64,000 nt of DNA from Helianthus annuus (lineage: Eukaryota > Streptophyta > Magnoliopsida > Asterales > Asteraceae). The translations under genes and the position numbers were made by a program. Of this stretch, positions 10,742 to 23,500 are shown one piece after another. Below the pieces are notes generated by a model that had not been told where the DNA came from, searched no databases, and saw nothing but the letters and a program-made list of their open reading frames with translations. Each line of letters starts with the position of its first letter. Positions within the stretch are counted from its first letter, which is position 1. The stretch covers positions 90,825,948-90,889,947 of the forward strand of contig NC_035438.2 of the NCBI RefSeq assembly GCF_002127325.2, in the 5' to 3' direction.

Positions 10742-13501
10742 TATCACACCCCAACCGATGGCGGAATCATCGGGGCATGGCACTGAGCAAAACAGATTGT
10801 CCAGAAGTTTCCATAACAACTATCATTACTATTCAATTTATATAATACGTCCCATACCGTACCTCAAATAGCAAACAAATTATTACAGATAACATCTAGT
10901 CAAATATTCGGTTCCGACAACTCAGATTTAAATATAAATATTGTTTATCTATGTCTAGAGACTCGAGCTGCAAGATCTACAGACAACTATGCTCTAGACC
11001 TTTGTTCTAGCTTCGCCTTCCTAGCAGTTAAGCATCTTAAACACCTGTCACATACGTTAAAATAAAGTCAATACATATAATGTAAAGGTGAGCATACAAG
11101 TTTGATAATAGCATATAGAGTTCGAAATAGTTTACGCATAACCAGCACGTACACAGAGGAAAATGAAGCATGTTAATTATCGACATGGATCTATCGATAC
11201 CAATGACTGCCGGTTGACTGCCCAAGGCAGTTCGCAATACATAATTACCACCGTAATCCATGCAAGTAATTGTCCTTAACAACCCCCGCGTGAACTGGTG
11301 CTGAGTCCAAACTATAGTACTATCGTCGTTAAGGCAGGTAGACAGCATTCCACGTGTAAACATAACAACAAGCATTCATTTAGTCACGTAATACATGCGG
11401 TAATGGTTAGCGTTTAAAGTAACTGAGTAGTGTGTTTGATTGTGATTTAGAATAAGTAACGTATGTAACACCCAAAAGTGCTGAAAGCAAAAAGGGATCG
11501 AGTATACTCACAGTGATTGATGGATTGAAGGGAGCACTTGAGAGTAGTGTTAGCCTGAATAGTTCGATAGCATAACGATAAGCAACGCGTAAAATGGAAA
11601 ACAAGTGTTAGAGGGTCGGACAACTAGTCAATCGGACGGTTGTCCGGTCGGGCGGCTGACCGTTCGACTTGACAGTCCGTTTGGCAGCTGTCCGATCGGT
11701 CGGTAGGCCAATCGGATGGTTGTTCGAGTGGATTGTTTCTTCCATTGAGAAGGATTTGGAAACATTGAAGTATTTGGAAACATTAAAGTATCTTTACCTT
11801 TCAGGTCGATCGATCGAACGGTCCGTTCGATCGGCCGGCTAACCGATCGGTTAGGTACTTCAGCACACAAGTTCTTATCATGGTGTCACCTGATCGGACG
11901 GCTGTTCGATTGGGTGGCACTCCAACGTGTTGAACATGTTGAAAACCGACTAAGTGTTGAAGCATAGTATCTCATGATCCGAAGAGTAATTCAAATCGGT
12001 CGATAGTCCGATCGGACAGCAGTTCGTTCAATACTAGACTTCATGGAATTGTTCAGTGTAGGGCCAGGTGCTAGCCGATCGGCTGGCCTGGTCGATCGGC
12101 TAACTATCCGATCGGCCGGCTGTCCGTTCGGACAGCAGTCCGATTGGTCAACATCCTTACCTGATCAGCCTGTTCGTCTAACACTTGGCTGTTCTGATTG
12201 TTTGTCGTTATATCGAGGTGTTTTGACAACAAGTTGAACCATAGAACCCTCGTTCTTACTTGTTCCTTCTGATCGGACAGGAATCACCCAAATCCGGCCG
12301 GTGAACTGTTCGGAACGGAGTTTAACGTTTAACCCGAAATCGGTGAACCTCGTGGATAGAATCCAGATCTTGAGTCATGCAACCACCGGAATGATTTGCA
12401 AGTCAGCACAAGTTCCGTTTCTATCAGTTTTGAAGGCATTGAGTGTAAAAGAGTTGAAAGAAAGTTGGAAAACCATCTTTCAATCCTTTTCACCGTGAAA
12501 TGTTTAGATCTATGAAAGATCCTTGTTTGTTTATGTGGAAATCAGCTAGACCCAAGTGATTCGTGGTGGATTGAAGCCAAAACATGAAGTTCTTCAAGAA
12601 CACCATGGTGACATCATCCTAGAACACTTGAATCTTGATGATTTCACGGTTAGAAGTCAAGATTTGAAAGATAGAAAGGTGTAGGAGTGTGTATAGATCA
12701 AGAAAGTACAAGATTTAGGATGAAATCTTACCGGAATCGAGAGAAATCTGAGAAAAAGGATAAGAGCACGAGCTGGTCGGTCAGAGCTTTCCAAAAGTGG
12801 TAAGTATGACAATGACAGGGGTATTTATAAGCTGCCAAAAGAGGAAAGGGCTGGCCGATCGGCCAGGCATCCCGATCAGACAGCCAGTCCGATCGGACAG
12901 CAGTCCGATCGGCTGGGCTGTTCGATCGGTTGAGAGCCTGATCGTTCAGCTGCCTGATTCGAGCGTTCGGTGCGACGATTTTTGATATTTCGATTTCGAT
13001 TGCGATTGATGAGGATACGATAGAGTTTCCTATTCAAATTACTTTTAATCCCAACCACTATATCTAACATACAATCATCTATATCTCGCGCTATCTCTTT
13101 TCTACCAATTATCATGATTCGATTTCGATTGAGTTCGATTGAGTTTCGATTTCGAGTCGAGTTTCGTTTGATTATCACACACAACATAAAGTAGACACGC
13201 ACAAGTAACACATAAGGCACACACACACATTTATTAACACCAAAATTCGCGTAATTCGAGTCTCGAGTTCGATGATGATTAGATTAGCTCGATTATTGAT
13301 TAATTGACTTTATCGCATTGTTACTTCCTATCATTCATAGTCGTAAAGCGGTTCGTGTCGATAAATAAACTTCGATTAATTCGATTGTAATTAATTACTC
13401 CACATAATACAACTAACGTAAACATAAACATAAAATATACTAACTACGGTCAAAGGAGTCATTCTTGACTTTGACTTTGACTTTCGGTAACGGGTGTTAC
13501 A
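10742..13501 (-). repeat. 5' LTR of gypsy-1 (about 2760 bp)
   Basis: Runs from TATCACACCCC (probably a mutated TGTCACACCCC terminus) to GGGTGTTACA at 13501. Its distal 1.3 kb matches 3549-4854. A TATA box (minus TTATAAATAC) lies at 12821-12830. Motif clusters lie just upstream of it (12851-12935) and further downstream (11630-12155). No coding content is supported. Confidence 0.85.
11630..12935. repeat. CGATCGG motif clusters in gypsy-1 LTR
   Basis: Short units such as CGATCGGACAGCAGTC recur with a period of about 16-17 bp. Examples are 12072-12155 (units of 17, 16, 16 and 16 bases) and 12851-12935 (17, 17, 16 and 17). Looser copies lie at 11630-11910. The core CGATCG is palindromic, and the cluster recurs in the other LTR at about 4215-4310. 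Confidence 0.8.
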
Positions 13502-13753
13502 AGCGGTGTTAGGCATGGTGGTATTTGGCGAAGGTTGTGTTGATGGCGGTATGAAATGTGGTATAAGTTCACCCATAGTGGGTGGTGGTGGTGGTGGATC
13601 CATGTATCGAAGTGGTGTAATTGGTGTAGTTGGTGTTGTTGGTGAACCGCTGATTCTGTTTTCCCTTAACAAAATTCTGTTTCCTCTCAAAGTTCGTTCA
13701 ATCTCTAGATCAAATGCCAATGGTGATAGCTTGTGAGAGCTTCTAGTACGCAT
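13502..13753 (-). pseudogene. N-terminus of Athila-like gag, truncated by gypsy-1
   Basis: The ATG at 13753 opens 84 codons before the gypsy-1 LTR junction. It starts MRTRSSHKLSPLAFDLEIER, an opening I associate with plant Athila-type gag proteins, and continues with a Thr-Pro run and the proline block MDPPPPPPTM. The start lies about 100 bases from the primer site. The frame continues only into unrelated LTR sequence. The remainder of the gene should lie left of the window. Confidence 0.6.
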
Positions 13754-13851
13754 GCACCTGTAAATACCTGCACACTAACACACCCAGCCTAAACCAGAAA
13801 AAAAAATAACAAACCTAAGAAGATGAAAAAATAACACACGTTGCGCACTAC

Positions 13852-13869
13852 TCCCCGGCAACGGCGCAA
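13852..13869 (-). other. Primer-binding site, tRNA-Asp (one mismatch)
   Basis: Minus strand TTGCGCCGTTGCCGGGGA matches the tRNA-Asp complement except at the second base. The following leader AGTAGTGCGCAACGTGTGTT is shared with the palindromic elements. Confidence 0.85.
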
Positions 13870-13874
13870 AAATT

Positions 13875-15129
13875 TGACGTGATGTCGTGGTCACAATCAA
13901 ATTTAATCCAATTACAACTAATTAGCTAGCGGTAAGTGGGTATCGAACACAGGGAGTTTGTGGAATATGTGTTATTTGAATATGTATCTAAGTGAACTAA
14001 ATTAAACTAATTGCAATAAAAGTAAATTCAAGAGTTGGATTGTTTGATTTTAAAACTAAGATTACTAATGTAATTGCAAAAATGGAAATTTGGTTTGTAA
14101 ACAATTTAGTGACAAATGACTATCTTGAGTTTCCAGTTTGCTTCAACATTCATGCTAACATTCAACTAGAAAGAATCACATAGACATGATTCATGAATGA
14201 TTACTTGTTGTGATGAAAGGGAACTAAGTACTCGGATTCCTATAATGCGAGGTTGTTACCCGATGACAAATTAATCAATACCCAATCCTAATTCTACCTA
14301 TGATATCTCGATTGCCAATGGCACCAAGAACTTATAGTTTCGAACAAGATTAGCATACGAATTAACAATTTACAAACAAGCAATCACACACCATAACAAA
14401 CAAATCATAAAGACGAGTTCATTATTCTAGAAATATGAAATCAAAGCATAAAGTCTTACACAAACCTTCAACAAAGATAGTCATCAAAAGTTTAGCCACA
14501 CGTGGATTTGACAATCATCTTCACAATTAGTTCAATGTTCATATGGATTCAAAACACTAACAAAATGATTAGAAAATTGTTTCAAGTCCTCTAGAACTCT
14601 CAAAATAGCCCCTAGACTCCTGGTAACCGGATGGGAATGATTGGCATTGAAAAGACACCATAAATCCGCATTAAAAGGTGGAAGTTACACATTTACGCAG
14701 GTCAGCGTCGTAAGCTACGGTGGCCACCGTAGCTTACGGTGGCTTGGAATGGCTTACGATGGCTTTAAACTGTCATACGGTGACAAAAAGTGTCAGTCGG
14801 CGCCGTAAGCTACGGCCCTTGCCGTAGCCTACGGCAGGCTTCAAATGAAAACTTGTTTTCAGCATAACTTTTTCGTTTTAACTCCGTTTTCTTCATCGTT
14901 TTTTTCCTACGTTCTCGTAATTTCGTCCTCTATTATGCTATCCTCTTAATTCTTCAATTCCAAAAATTGATTTTTTCATTTATTCTCCGTATTCCTTCCA
15001 TTGTAAGCTCCCGTTTGTACCTGAAACACAAACAACCGTAGTTATCTAATTGTAGACAACTACCCGATTAAATGTAGGATTTTATTATCATTTATACCAC
15101 TAAAGGGTTGTCCTACGGACTGCCCGTCA
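13875..15129 (-). repeat. 5' LTR of Athila-like element (1255 bp)
   Basis: Runs from TGACGTGATGTCG to ACTGCCCGTCA. It holds inverted CCGTAAGCTACGG-type motifs at about 14708-14855. It is related to the LTRs at 23941 and 26826 but clearly diverged. Confidence 0.85.
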
Positions 15130-16665
15130 TACTCCAATTAAACCCTTCAACGTCCTGTATCGTCACACAAGCCTGCTTCCTCTCTTTTGATGACCTTTCC
15201 TCAATCTGCTTTTGCTTTGTTCTTGATGGCTGCTCGTTGTTACGATGATAGATGGCCTTTTTGTAGTAATCTTCTTGAAAACGATTCACACTATCATGAG
15301 CTTGACAGCTTGTGCATTCTCTCTTAAAGTGTCCCTTCTATTTGCACCTGAAATAAGTGACGTTCACTTTGTCGAATCCCAGCTTCATGTTGGGACCTTC
15401 AAGACACTTTCTCCCAGTAATCTCCATGAAACGTTGAGCCCTCCTGATTACGCTTGCCATATACCAGCGAATATCCATGAGCTCCATCTCCTCCAGATCT
15501 ACCTGATCGTAGTCTTCCTTTGTCATATTTGGATTTCCTATCTTTCCTGCGATCAGACCTTCATAAGATTCCAGAACGGAAGCCAAGAAACTCATGTGCT
15601 GTCTAGCGAAATCAGTGTTTAGATTTGGAGAATCTTTCCAGTTCTGACTCGGGTTAGATTTGGAGGATGAAGATGATGAACGATATCCCGAATCATAACT
15701 CGGAGATTTGCTCTTTGAAGATTCACCATCATTGTTAGTACTAAGTGTTGTACTGACCTTTAGTGATTGATTGATTAGCTGCATACTTCTTCGGTAATAC
15801 AAATCAACATTCTGCTGGTAACTTGAACTAGTCATTTTGTTTTGTTTTTGTAATTCTAGATCATGACTTTCAAGTTTCTCAATCAAACCATCCAAAGTAA
15901 TTTCATCAAACTTAGCATCATTCTACAACACTATCACAAATGTTTTCCAATCGTCAACGTACGGCAATGCTTCGAGCAGTTTATTGATAATCTCTTCTCT
16001 GTCTTTGTTGATTCCAAACCTTTCCAACTCGATTTCCAAATGACAAAATCTTTCTATAATTTGTCTAACAGTTTCGCCCTTCATGCATCCGAACAGATCA
16101 AATTCCTTTTTCAGTAGAGAGATTTTGTTTTTCTTGATATATTTACCTCCTTCAGCTTTCAGCTTCAATCCTTCCCACATCTACTTGGATGTTTCACCAT
16201 GTTGAAGTAAAAACAGTATATCCTCTCTAACCGATTGTTGCAATAATGTTACCATTTTTAGTTCATTAGAATGATTCTGTTTATCAATTTCTAAAAATTG
16301 TTTAATTGTAAGTAATTTATTTTTATCGTTCACTGGCTTTTCATATCCAAAAGTTAACATAAAAACCAACTTTCAAAAGCATAAGCCTACACCTAGTTTT
16401 CAAATCTAGTGCTCCACCAATGATAATCTTCTATATTCATTAGTTTTGGTGGTCGTTGATGATTTCCATATACACTATCATACTTCAAACTCTCAGAAAT
16501 AACATTCGAAACAGTCTTTGTCACGGGTGTTGCTTCAGTTGTTGTTTCGGATGTGAACGCGTTGTAAAACGTGTTATAAAATTCTTCCTCCATGTTGTTG
16601 ATCTTCGAATATTTGTAATTCCCTTGATTATCACCTGCAAACAGATATAACACACGATTTAGCAA
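15130..16665 (-). pseudogene. Copia-3 gag, broken
   Basis: Gag-like pieces run from the ATG at 16641 (MEEEFYNTF; the 16665 start is upstream in the same frame) through RPPKLMNIEDYHWW, WEGLKLKAEGGKY, IERFCHLEIELERFG and LLEALPYVDDWKTF to a decayed zinc knuckle near 15340. A frameshift lies between 16393 and 16369. In-frame stops occur near 16180, 15923 and 15337. In the knuckle the first Cys is Tyr and a stop sits between the second Cys and the His (FRCK*KGHFKREC). Gag-like text continues to VTIQDVEGFNWS at the LTR junction. Family assignment rests on resemblance to SIRE-type gag. Confidence 0.8.
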
Positions 16666-17755
16666 AAAATTTACTCAAACACTTGAAATGTGTGAATGAT
16701 GAATGATGTGAATTCTTGGAATATAAGTGGTCTTCACAATTAATTCGTCGAACAAACTTTTAACAAATGAGCCACAAAAACAACTTTCTCCGAATGAGCT
16801 TAAATTTCCCGAATGTGCTAAACTCCGGATGGACTTTATCTGTTTCAGCGGATGAACAAAACTATACCAAATGAGCCAATAATATCACGGATACAAAATG
16901 AACTCAAATCCGGATGAAGCCTGATTTACGGATGGATTTTGCTTTTAGCGAATAGACTATTTGACCGGAATATGAATGAACAATTTCTCGGATGGGCTTT
17001 ACTTCCGACTGATCCTATTTAGCGGATGGGATGAACACCATAGCGGATGAACTTGTACAATTTACGAATGAGCTTTTAACACTTTATATACTCCGAATGG
17101 GCTGCAATGGCACAATTGTCTTGATGAATTATACTTTGGTCTGGATAACCAAATTCAGCAGATGACACAAAATACCAACAAATGGACTGACTTAACAATT
17201 TTGTAACAAAAGTATACTGAATCAGCAGGTGTAGTTTGATTCTATATTCGCCCGAATAAAAGCGTTTAACAAAGGACCCGGTTCAAACAAATGATAACGG
17301 ATGACTTATATCAATGAATTGAACAAAACACAACAACAAGTAACATGATTTCGCACCAACACTTTTTCATAAATCAGCACAAACAATTACTGCACAAACC
17401 TATTGAATCGGATTCGTGAATTTTATATCGTTCCGTATAACTCTCGACGTCAATCTCAAATATAAATCTATGAGTATATTAACATTCGGATTTAAACAAC
17501 CATCATTTATATGACAATGAATTCACAATGAATGAATCAAAATCCCAGATAAACTTGAAATCACGGATAAATCTCAAATCCCGGATGAAGTAATTCTCCG
17601 GATGGCATAATAGGTCGGATGGACACTTCTTCCGGATGGATAAACCTCTCGGATGGACACTTCTTCCGGATGGATAAACCTGTCAGATCCTCAAATTCCA
17701 CATGCGGAGTTCTACCAAGAGACATGTGACAAACCAGGAGCACAGTCATTAGTCA
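16666..17755 (-). other. Leader of copia-3 with CGGATG motif
   Basis: About 1.1 kb without a supported ORF. From about 16795 to 17690 it is peppered with CGGATGNAC, CGAATGNGC and similar hexamer-to-nonamer copies, more than fifteen by eye. Confidence 0.7.
17615..17682. repeat. 34-bp tandem repeat, two copies
   Basis: Two nearly identical copies start at 17615 and 17649, each beginning TCGGATGGACACTTCTTCCG. They are built from the CGGATG motif of copia-3. Confidence 0.85.
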
Positions 17756-19363
17756 TATTGAACGACCACTATATGGGTTTAAAAAAATATATTTTCCTGC
17801 TTGCTCATACATGAGAAAATACTTTTTATACAAATTAGTTGCGGAAGCGTAAATAATTACAAAATCATAATGGCTAATGTAGTTTAAAGTTGTGTCAAAA
17901 TATTTGATGAAAACAATGCAACTCCAAAATGCATCCTAGTCCTGATGTATGCTACCTTAGCAACCTGAGAAAGACTTGCAAGAACAAGTGTCAATACATA
18001 ATGATGAGTGAGTTCACAGGTTTTAGATTACAGTTATACAGTAGGTTGTTTCTCAAGAGTTTTCCACTGTTCTAAACCTAAAACAGTAAGTTGAAGTGTT
18101 TAGCAGTTACTTGTTATATTTGTAGGTAGCTAACCTATGTCATGTCAACAAAGTGTTCGATCTGAAGCTGACGTTGTTACCCCTGTTGTGCCAGGTCTAT
18201 CACCAACCATGGCTAAGTGTTGGGTAAATTCTACACCCGTGACCATCAACGTTCGGTCTAGCTGGCGCGACCAGCTCGAGTGGGGCTTGTCGGGCCCAAT
18301 AGTACTACTGAAAATTCCCTCGCTATAATCCAATACTAACAGCATTGTAACTTTTAAGGGGACTGACATGTGATAAATGCTACTTTTGACCATAACTAAT
18401 ATAACAAAAACACTAATAGTTGTGACGTTACCTTACCATAACGTTATGACATTACTTGACCCTAATATAGTGCATGCTTTCTCCCCCTGTGTTTTAAAAA
18501 CATTTAAAAGAGTAGGGGCTGTGAACTCACCTTTGATAGCTCGGTTTGACTTTAAAGTGATTATGAGTTGAGGTTGGTCAATCATGTCCTAATATGATTA
18601 CCATCTAGTTTATTAGTGTGCTCATGAAAGACACGAAATCACTACACGTATCTCACATGTATCATGCAATCACATTGACAACTTACATATATATCCGACA
18701 TATATTCATTCAAATGGTATATGTATATGTATATGTATGTATAGATGGTCATAGCACACCACAACTAAAACAACATTCAAGTTAACATTAAACTTGTTCG
18801 ATCATTCTCAGATAGCACAACTAATATTTAGATGCACACATTGCGTCTTATTACGTTTCAGCTTTAATACCCAAAACTGGGTTGTTTTCGAGTATTTTTA
18901 TAAAATAGTTACAGGTCACGAAAAATTCCCATAAAAATACATGACATGTGAACAGGTCTCAGTGGGTTTCTGTAAAATTTTGCAAAGTCTAGTTCTTTAC
19001 GGATTTTTCGTAAAAATCGAGCAATGGACAGTGGTCTGAATTGTTACGATTCATATCCCTGCCCACCGTTTATTTGATTTAAAAATCACCGAGTCTCCAA
19101 ACGAGGTGATTCCAATTGGAGAACTTCATTTCACTCGCATATTTTCTACAGTTTAAATTTCGTAATTTGTTTCCCATTATACCCTTAGATATGGCTTAAA
19201 CCGTGACCTGAAATTTCTGCAAAAAACAGACAGCCTAGCGCACTGTAACGAAAAAATCCATTTAAAATAGTAAACGACGTCAGAAAATTATGATTTCAGC
19301 GCCTTTTAAACCGTATTCGAACTCTACTTTGTGGACTCAAGAAAACTTAGTTTTAGTTATATT
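17756..19363 (-). repeat. Degraded gypsy LTR relic
   Basis: There is no supported gene. Several stretches match the order of landmarks in the gypsy-2 LTR: TTGCGGAAGCGTAA, then TGAGTTCACAGG, then CTCACCTTTGATAGCTCGG followed by a TCCTAATATGATTACCAT stretch. Similarity is low, so this is an old or different family member. It is cut at 19363 by copia-1. The left edge is approximate. Confidence 0.5.
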
Positions 19364-19762
19364 TGTTGGAACCTTTAAGATCGTTCATACTTGTACTGGA
19401 TTAGTTTTATAATAGTTTGTAGCTTATTTTGTAGTCTAGGGGCTTATTTTATAATTAGTTGAAACTAGCAAACCTCACTTGGTGTAGTTAAGATTCTAGC
19501 ATAATTATAATTATGCTGGCAAGTCAGGATCTATAAATACCCAAGCATTGTAGCCCTAGCCAAGCTTTTGGCTCTTTGGTGAATGAAGTGTTGTTTACAT
19601 TCAATCTCTTGATATTTTGCTCTAATCAGATTTCCAAGGTGCTTTATTGATTTATATACTTGTTTGGATTTAATACAACACTTGTTGTATTCATCAATCC
19701 ATTAGCTTCATCTTCATTCTTGATTATTCTTAACTTTTTCATAGTTCAAGCACTTCATCAAT
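19364..19762 (+). repeat. 5' LTR of copia-1 (about 399 bp)
   Basis: Starts TGTTGGAACC and ends near CATCAATA, eight bases before the primer site. The copia-2 LTR ends CATCAACA, so the terminus here is probably mutated. The partner LTR is outside the window. Confidence 0.7.
19531..19540 (+). promoter_or_regulatory. TATA box of copia-1 LTR
   Basis: CTATAAATAC lies about 168 bases into the LTR and is the likely core promoter. Confidence 0.6.
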
Positions 19763-19770
19763 AGGTGATT

Positions 19771-19784
19771 TGGTATCAGAGCCT
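19771..19784 (+). other. Primer-binding site, initiator Met tRNA
   Basis: TGGTATCAGAGCCT on the plus strand, just after the LTR. Confidence 0.9.
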
Positions 19785-20524
19785 TAGTGCTCTTGGTTGT
19801 TGTGTTTTTGTTAAGATTTTTCAATGTTTTGAAGGTTTTTCAAAGTTTCATGTTTTTTTCAAATTTTTGAACTTAAAATGGATTGATTTGGTGTGTTTAA
19901 TCGATTGGTTGTTGTTAATCTGTGATTAGGGAGTCATTTTGGACATTTTGATGCATCAAAACATGGTTTTTGAGTCGTTTTTGAGTGATTAGAGGGTTTT
20001 AGTTCGTATTAAACCCTCTGGTTAGCGAAATTAACTTGAATACAGTGAAGACATTTTGAAGGCAGCGAAGTTATTTTTGAATATAGCGAAGAAATTTTTG
20101 AATATAGCGAACAACCATTGAAAAACATCGCATAATCATCAATTTCGCCGACTAAAAATCGAGCGAAGTTGTTGATTGCCGACGAAATAGTGCCATGTGT
20201 CCCTTTAGCAAAATTATTGAAGGCGACTTCGAGAACTGTGATAAAGAACCATAGCGTTTTTATCACGGTGTACGGCGAAAAAAGCCAAACTAACGTGTGT
20301 CTTTATTGTATCAGCGGAATTAGTTTTTTCGCTCGTGCAGGATATCTCCGTGTACTGGCAAAGACAATAGACCAGCGAAGATCATTGGCGAATTTGGTTC
20401 TGTTTCTCTAATCTTAGTCAGATCTCCGACGAAATTATCTTATTTACCGGCGAAATTGTCCACCAGCAGTCTTATCAGCGAAATTAACCTATGATCAGCT
20501 TTCTTTAGTCAAAAACAAGCCAAG
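19785..20524 (+). other. Leader of copia-1 with GCGAAATT motif
   Basis: 740 bases between the primer site and gag. The 3' two thirds carry about a dozen copies of GCGAAATT or GCGAAG variants (20024 to 20485). No ORF is supported. Confidence 0.7.
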
Positions 20525-23500
20525 ATGTCGTTGAATCTGCTAAGTCCAATTGCTCAAGCTGAACTTGAGACCGGAACCACCACTAGACCACCAAAGTTGA
20601 AAGGAGCTGAAGATTTCAGTTCTTGGAAGACTCGTATCCAGACGTTCTTCAAATACACGGACTACAATCTGTGGCTCTCAATCACCGCTGGACCCCACAT
20701 TCCAACGGTGGTTCGAGGAGATGCGGTAGTCGCTAACAATGATGCCACAACCTTCAATGACGAAGACAAGGCCCTAATCCAACGCGATCGCTGTGCACAT
20801 GCCGCCTTAACCATGGCTCTGTCAACTGATGACTGCAACATGTTTGAAGAACACCGAACTACAAATGCACTCTGGAATGCATTGATTGAGTATTATGAGG
20901 GAAATGAAGAGCTAATTGAAAGCAAGAGAGACATGGTGTAGAAGCAATACGACATGTTTTGTGGAGTTCGTGGGGAAAGTCTTTCCGATCATATCAGTCG
21001 CTTTCTGAATATGATGACCAAAATGAAGAAGGCAGGAAATCCTATCACTAACCGTGTTGCTATAAATAAGCTGTTGGACTCACTCCCAAAGGAATGGAGT
21101 TTGCAATGCATGATGATCAAGAAGGATTTCCTCAATAATCCAAATCCTGTCACTCTGTCCGACTTAATTAACAATCTAAGAGCTTTTGAAATGGATGTCA
21201 ACAAACGAGAAATGAATACTCCTGGCTACACCTCAAAGATCAATCAGACTTCTGCTGGAATGAAGAATGTGGTGTTCCTTGCCTCAGGTGGCATCAGTCA
21301 ACAAGCTTCTGACATGATCTATGTTAACACTTCCGCAAGCGCATCAAAAGCTCCACAACCTAGTGAGAAGACTGTCATGGTTGGAGATACAAAAGCATTG
21401 AAAGTGTCTACGAAAACGTGGCTCTTTTTAACATGTTTCTGAGTAGCTATGAAGCTTTAATGTCAGGAGAGCTCAAGAAGGAGACGTTCACTGCTGAAGA
21501 CATGTATCAGGTTGATCCAGATGACATGGAGGAGATGGATTTGAAGTGGCAGATGGCCATGATCACTCTAAGGTTGAAGAAATTTCAGGACAAGACCGGG
21601 AAGCGTGTGGGTCTTGGAAAAGCTGGCTTTGACAAATCCAAACTAAGATGTTACAACTGCAAGAATCTTGGTCACTTCAAGCGTGATTTCCCCTTGTTGA
21701 AGGAAGAAAACATTGAAACTACTCCTGCTGTAAAACAAATCACTGTCGAAGAAAAGAAAAACAACGCGTCTCCCAACACACCAAAAGCCTTGGTTGTTGA
21801 AAATTATGATTGGAGTGAAGAAATTGCTGAAGCCAAGGAACAAGTCAACAAAGCTCTCGTGGCAAAGATCTCAAACGGGTCATCATCTAAACAGTTTGAG
21901 AAACAGACTGCTGGAATTCCAAAAGGTGACAACATTCCTGACAAGGGTCTGAAAAGCATTCTCACCTCCCCGAAGCCTGAGAAAGAAAAGAATTCTGAAG
22001 AAGCTAAGGAGCATGTTCCCAAGGAGTCATCTGACCAGAAGAAAGACAAAGAAAAAGTCTCAGCCGCAGCAATGAAAACTGAATCTTCCAAAGAAAAGGC
22101 TGACAAAGACTTGGTAAATAGTATTCCACATAACTTTAAAGTAAAGTTATGCACACTAGCATGCGTTGATGTCATGGCACATTACAAGTCTCTTAATCTA
22201 GAATTTGAGAGACAGAAAGACAAAGCTTTAAAATTTAACAAAGAGCTTAAACAGAACGAGGCCGCATATCAGAGAAAGTTGAATTCAACTTTAGCTGAAA
22301 TGCAAACTCTAAAAGAATTTGTGTTTAGAAAAGATTTTATCATTAACGATCTCACAGATAGACTAGAAAAAGCTTTGAACGAAAAGAATAAATTGCAAAT
22401 TATCATAGACAAATGGAATGTCAGTCAAAAGGCCTTTACTGACATCAAAAATTGCCAACGACTAACGAATGTGAAAGACGGGATCGGGTATAAGGATAGG
22501 CAAGGAAATGAAAGAAAACTCTTCTTCCCACCACATAGCAAAAACTATGTGCCTATGCTAACTCCTCATCCCGAAAATGATTTCATTGATGAAAAGGCCT
22601 CTGTAGAACAAAATGACTCTTTTGAAAACGAAACAACCGCTAACATTTCTAAAAGTAATGCATATCCAATTGTGAGTAAAGAAGATGTGTGCAATGAGGA
22701 TGGAGACTGCGGCGGTTCAAAAATAGGGATAGGTTATTCAGGCAACAGTTATTCCACCGTTAACTGGTTCGCCTGGAACTGTTCTAAGAAAAACAATAAT
22801 CGGGATTAATGTAATAATTTAATTAGGACGGATGACTGTAATGGCCGCGTGCCTAAATTTAACTCTGTGGATGACTGTAAGGGCCATGTGCCTACATTTG
22901 AGACCTATGATCGTGAACATGCTATGTTTGAATGTCATGATTTAAATTATGCATTTTGTGATCATAAAAATGTGTGTGAATCTCCTGTATTTGTGCCAGA
23001 ATTGAAAAAGAATAGCTTTGGAAAATTCCTCACTGAGGAAATTCTAGAAATTTATTCCATCTTGAACAGGTGTGACAGATTCAGAAAAGAAAGTCGCTGA
23101 AGATCACAGCAAAGAAGACTCAAGCGTTGCTGCCTCAGAAAAAAAAAAAGAGACTTCAAATCCTGATGAAGAGCAAAAATCAGAAACTTCAAGTGAAGAT
23201 CAAACAACAGAAGGTGAGAGCTCCAAAGATTCAAGTGATGAAACAAATGACGATCAAAATTCAGAAAGTTCAAGTGAAGATCAAAGCTGCAGTGATTCAA
23301 GTTACGAAGCAAGTGAAGAGCAAAATTCAAGTGAATATTAAACATCAGAAAGTTCATCAGATTCTGACAATGATGAAGAATGTTCAGAAGATGAAAGTCG
23401 AGTTGACAAGAAAATGAAGAAAGCAGAAAGCTCAAGACACTCATCACATACATCATCTTCCAACACCAAAAGACCCAGACGTAAACGATGTTTTCGCTGT

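Larger units (their letters stand above)
3549..13501 (-). mobile_element. Gypsy-1, decayed Ty3/gypsy chromovirus-like element
   Basis: A minus-strand element with a primer-binding site for initiator Met tRNA at 10725-10738, a 5' LTR (10742-13501), a broken gag-pol (4948-9561) and a 3' LTR whose visible end is 3549-4854. The rest of the 3' LTR lies left of the window, displaced by element A. The pol ends in a chromodomain-like stretch, which points to a chromovirus, probably Tekay-like. The element interrupts the gag of the Athila-like element at 13502. Confidence 0.9.
13502..15129 (-). mobile_element. Athila-like Ty3 element, 5' end
   Basis: The 5' end of a minus-strand element: LTR 13875-15129, tRNA-Asp primer site 13852-13869 and the first 84 residues of gag. 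It is then cut by gypsy-1 at 13502. Its LTR is a diverged relative of the LTRs in the palindromic insertion (same TGACG...CGTCA ends and same CCGTAAGCTACGG motifs), but it carries a gag-like ORF where those carry ORF1. It interrupts the gag of copia-3 at 15130. Confidence 0.8.
15130..17755 (-). mobile_element. Copia-3, SIRE-like Ty1/copia fragment
   Basis: Minus-strand gag and leader of a copia element. The gag is cut at 15130 by the Athila-like LTR, so pol should lie left of the window. On the right the leader fades into a gypsy LTR relic near 17755 without a visible primer site or LTR, so the 5' end appears lost. The right boundary is approximate. Confidence 0.75.

Noticed and set aside
13494..13736. 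Plus-strand glycine/valine-rich ORF of 80 codons
   Set aside because: Antisense of the Pro/Thr-rich Athila-like gag start, and it crosses the gypsy-1 junction.
18137..18571. Small ORFs at 18137-18571
   Set aside because: They lie in a degraded LTR relic, on both strands, with no homology that I recognise.
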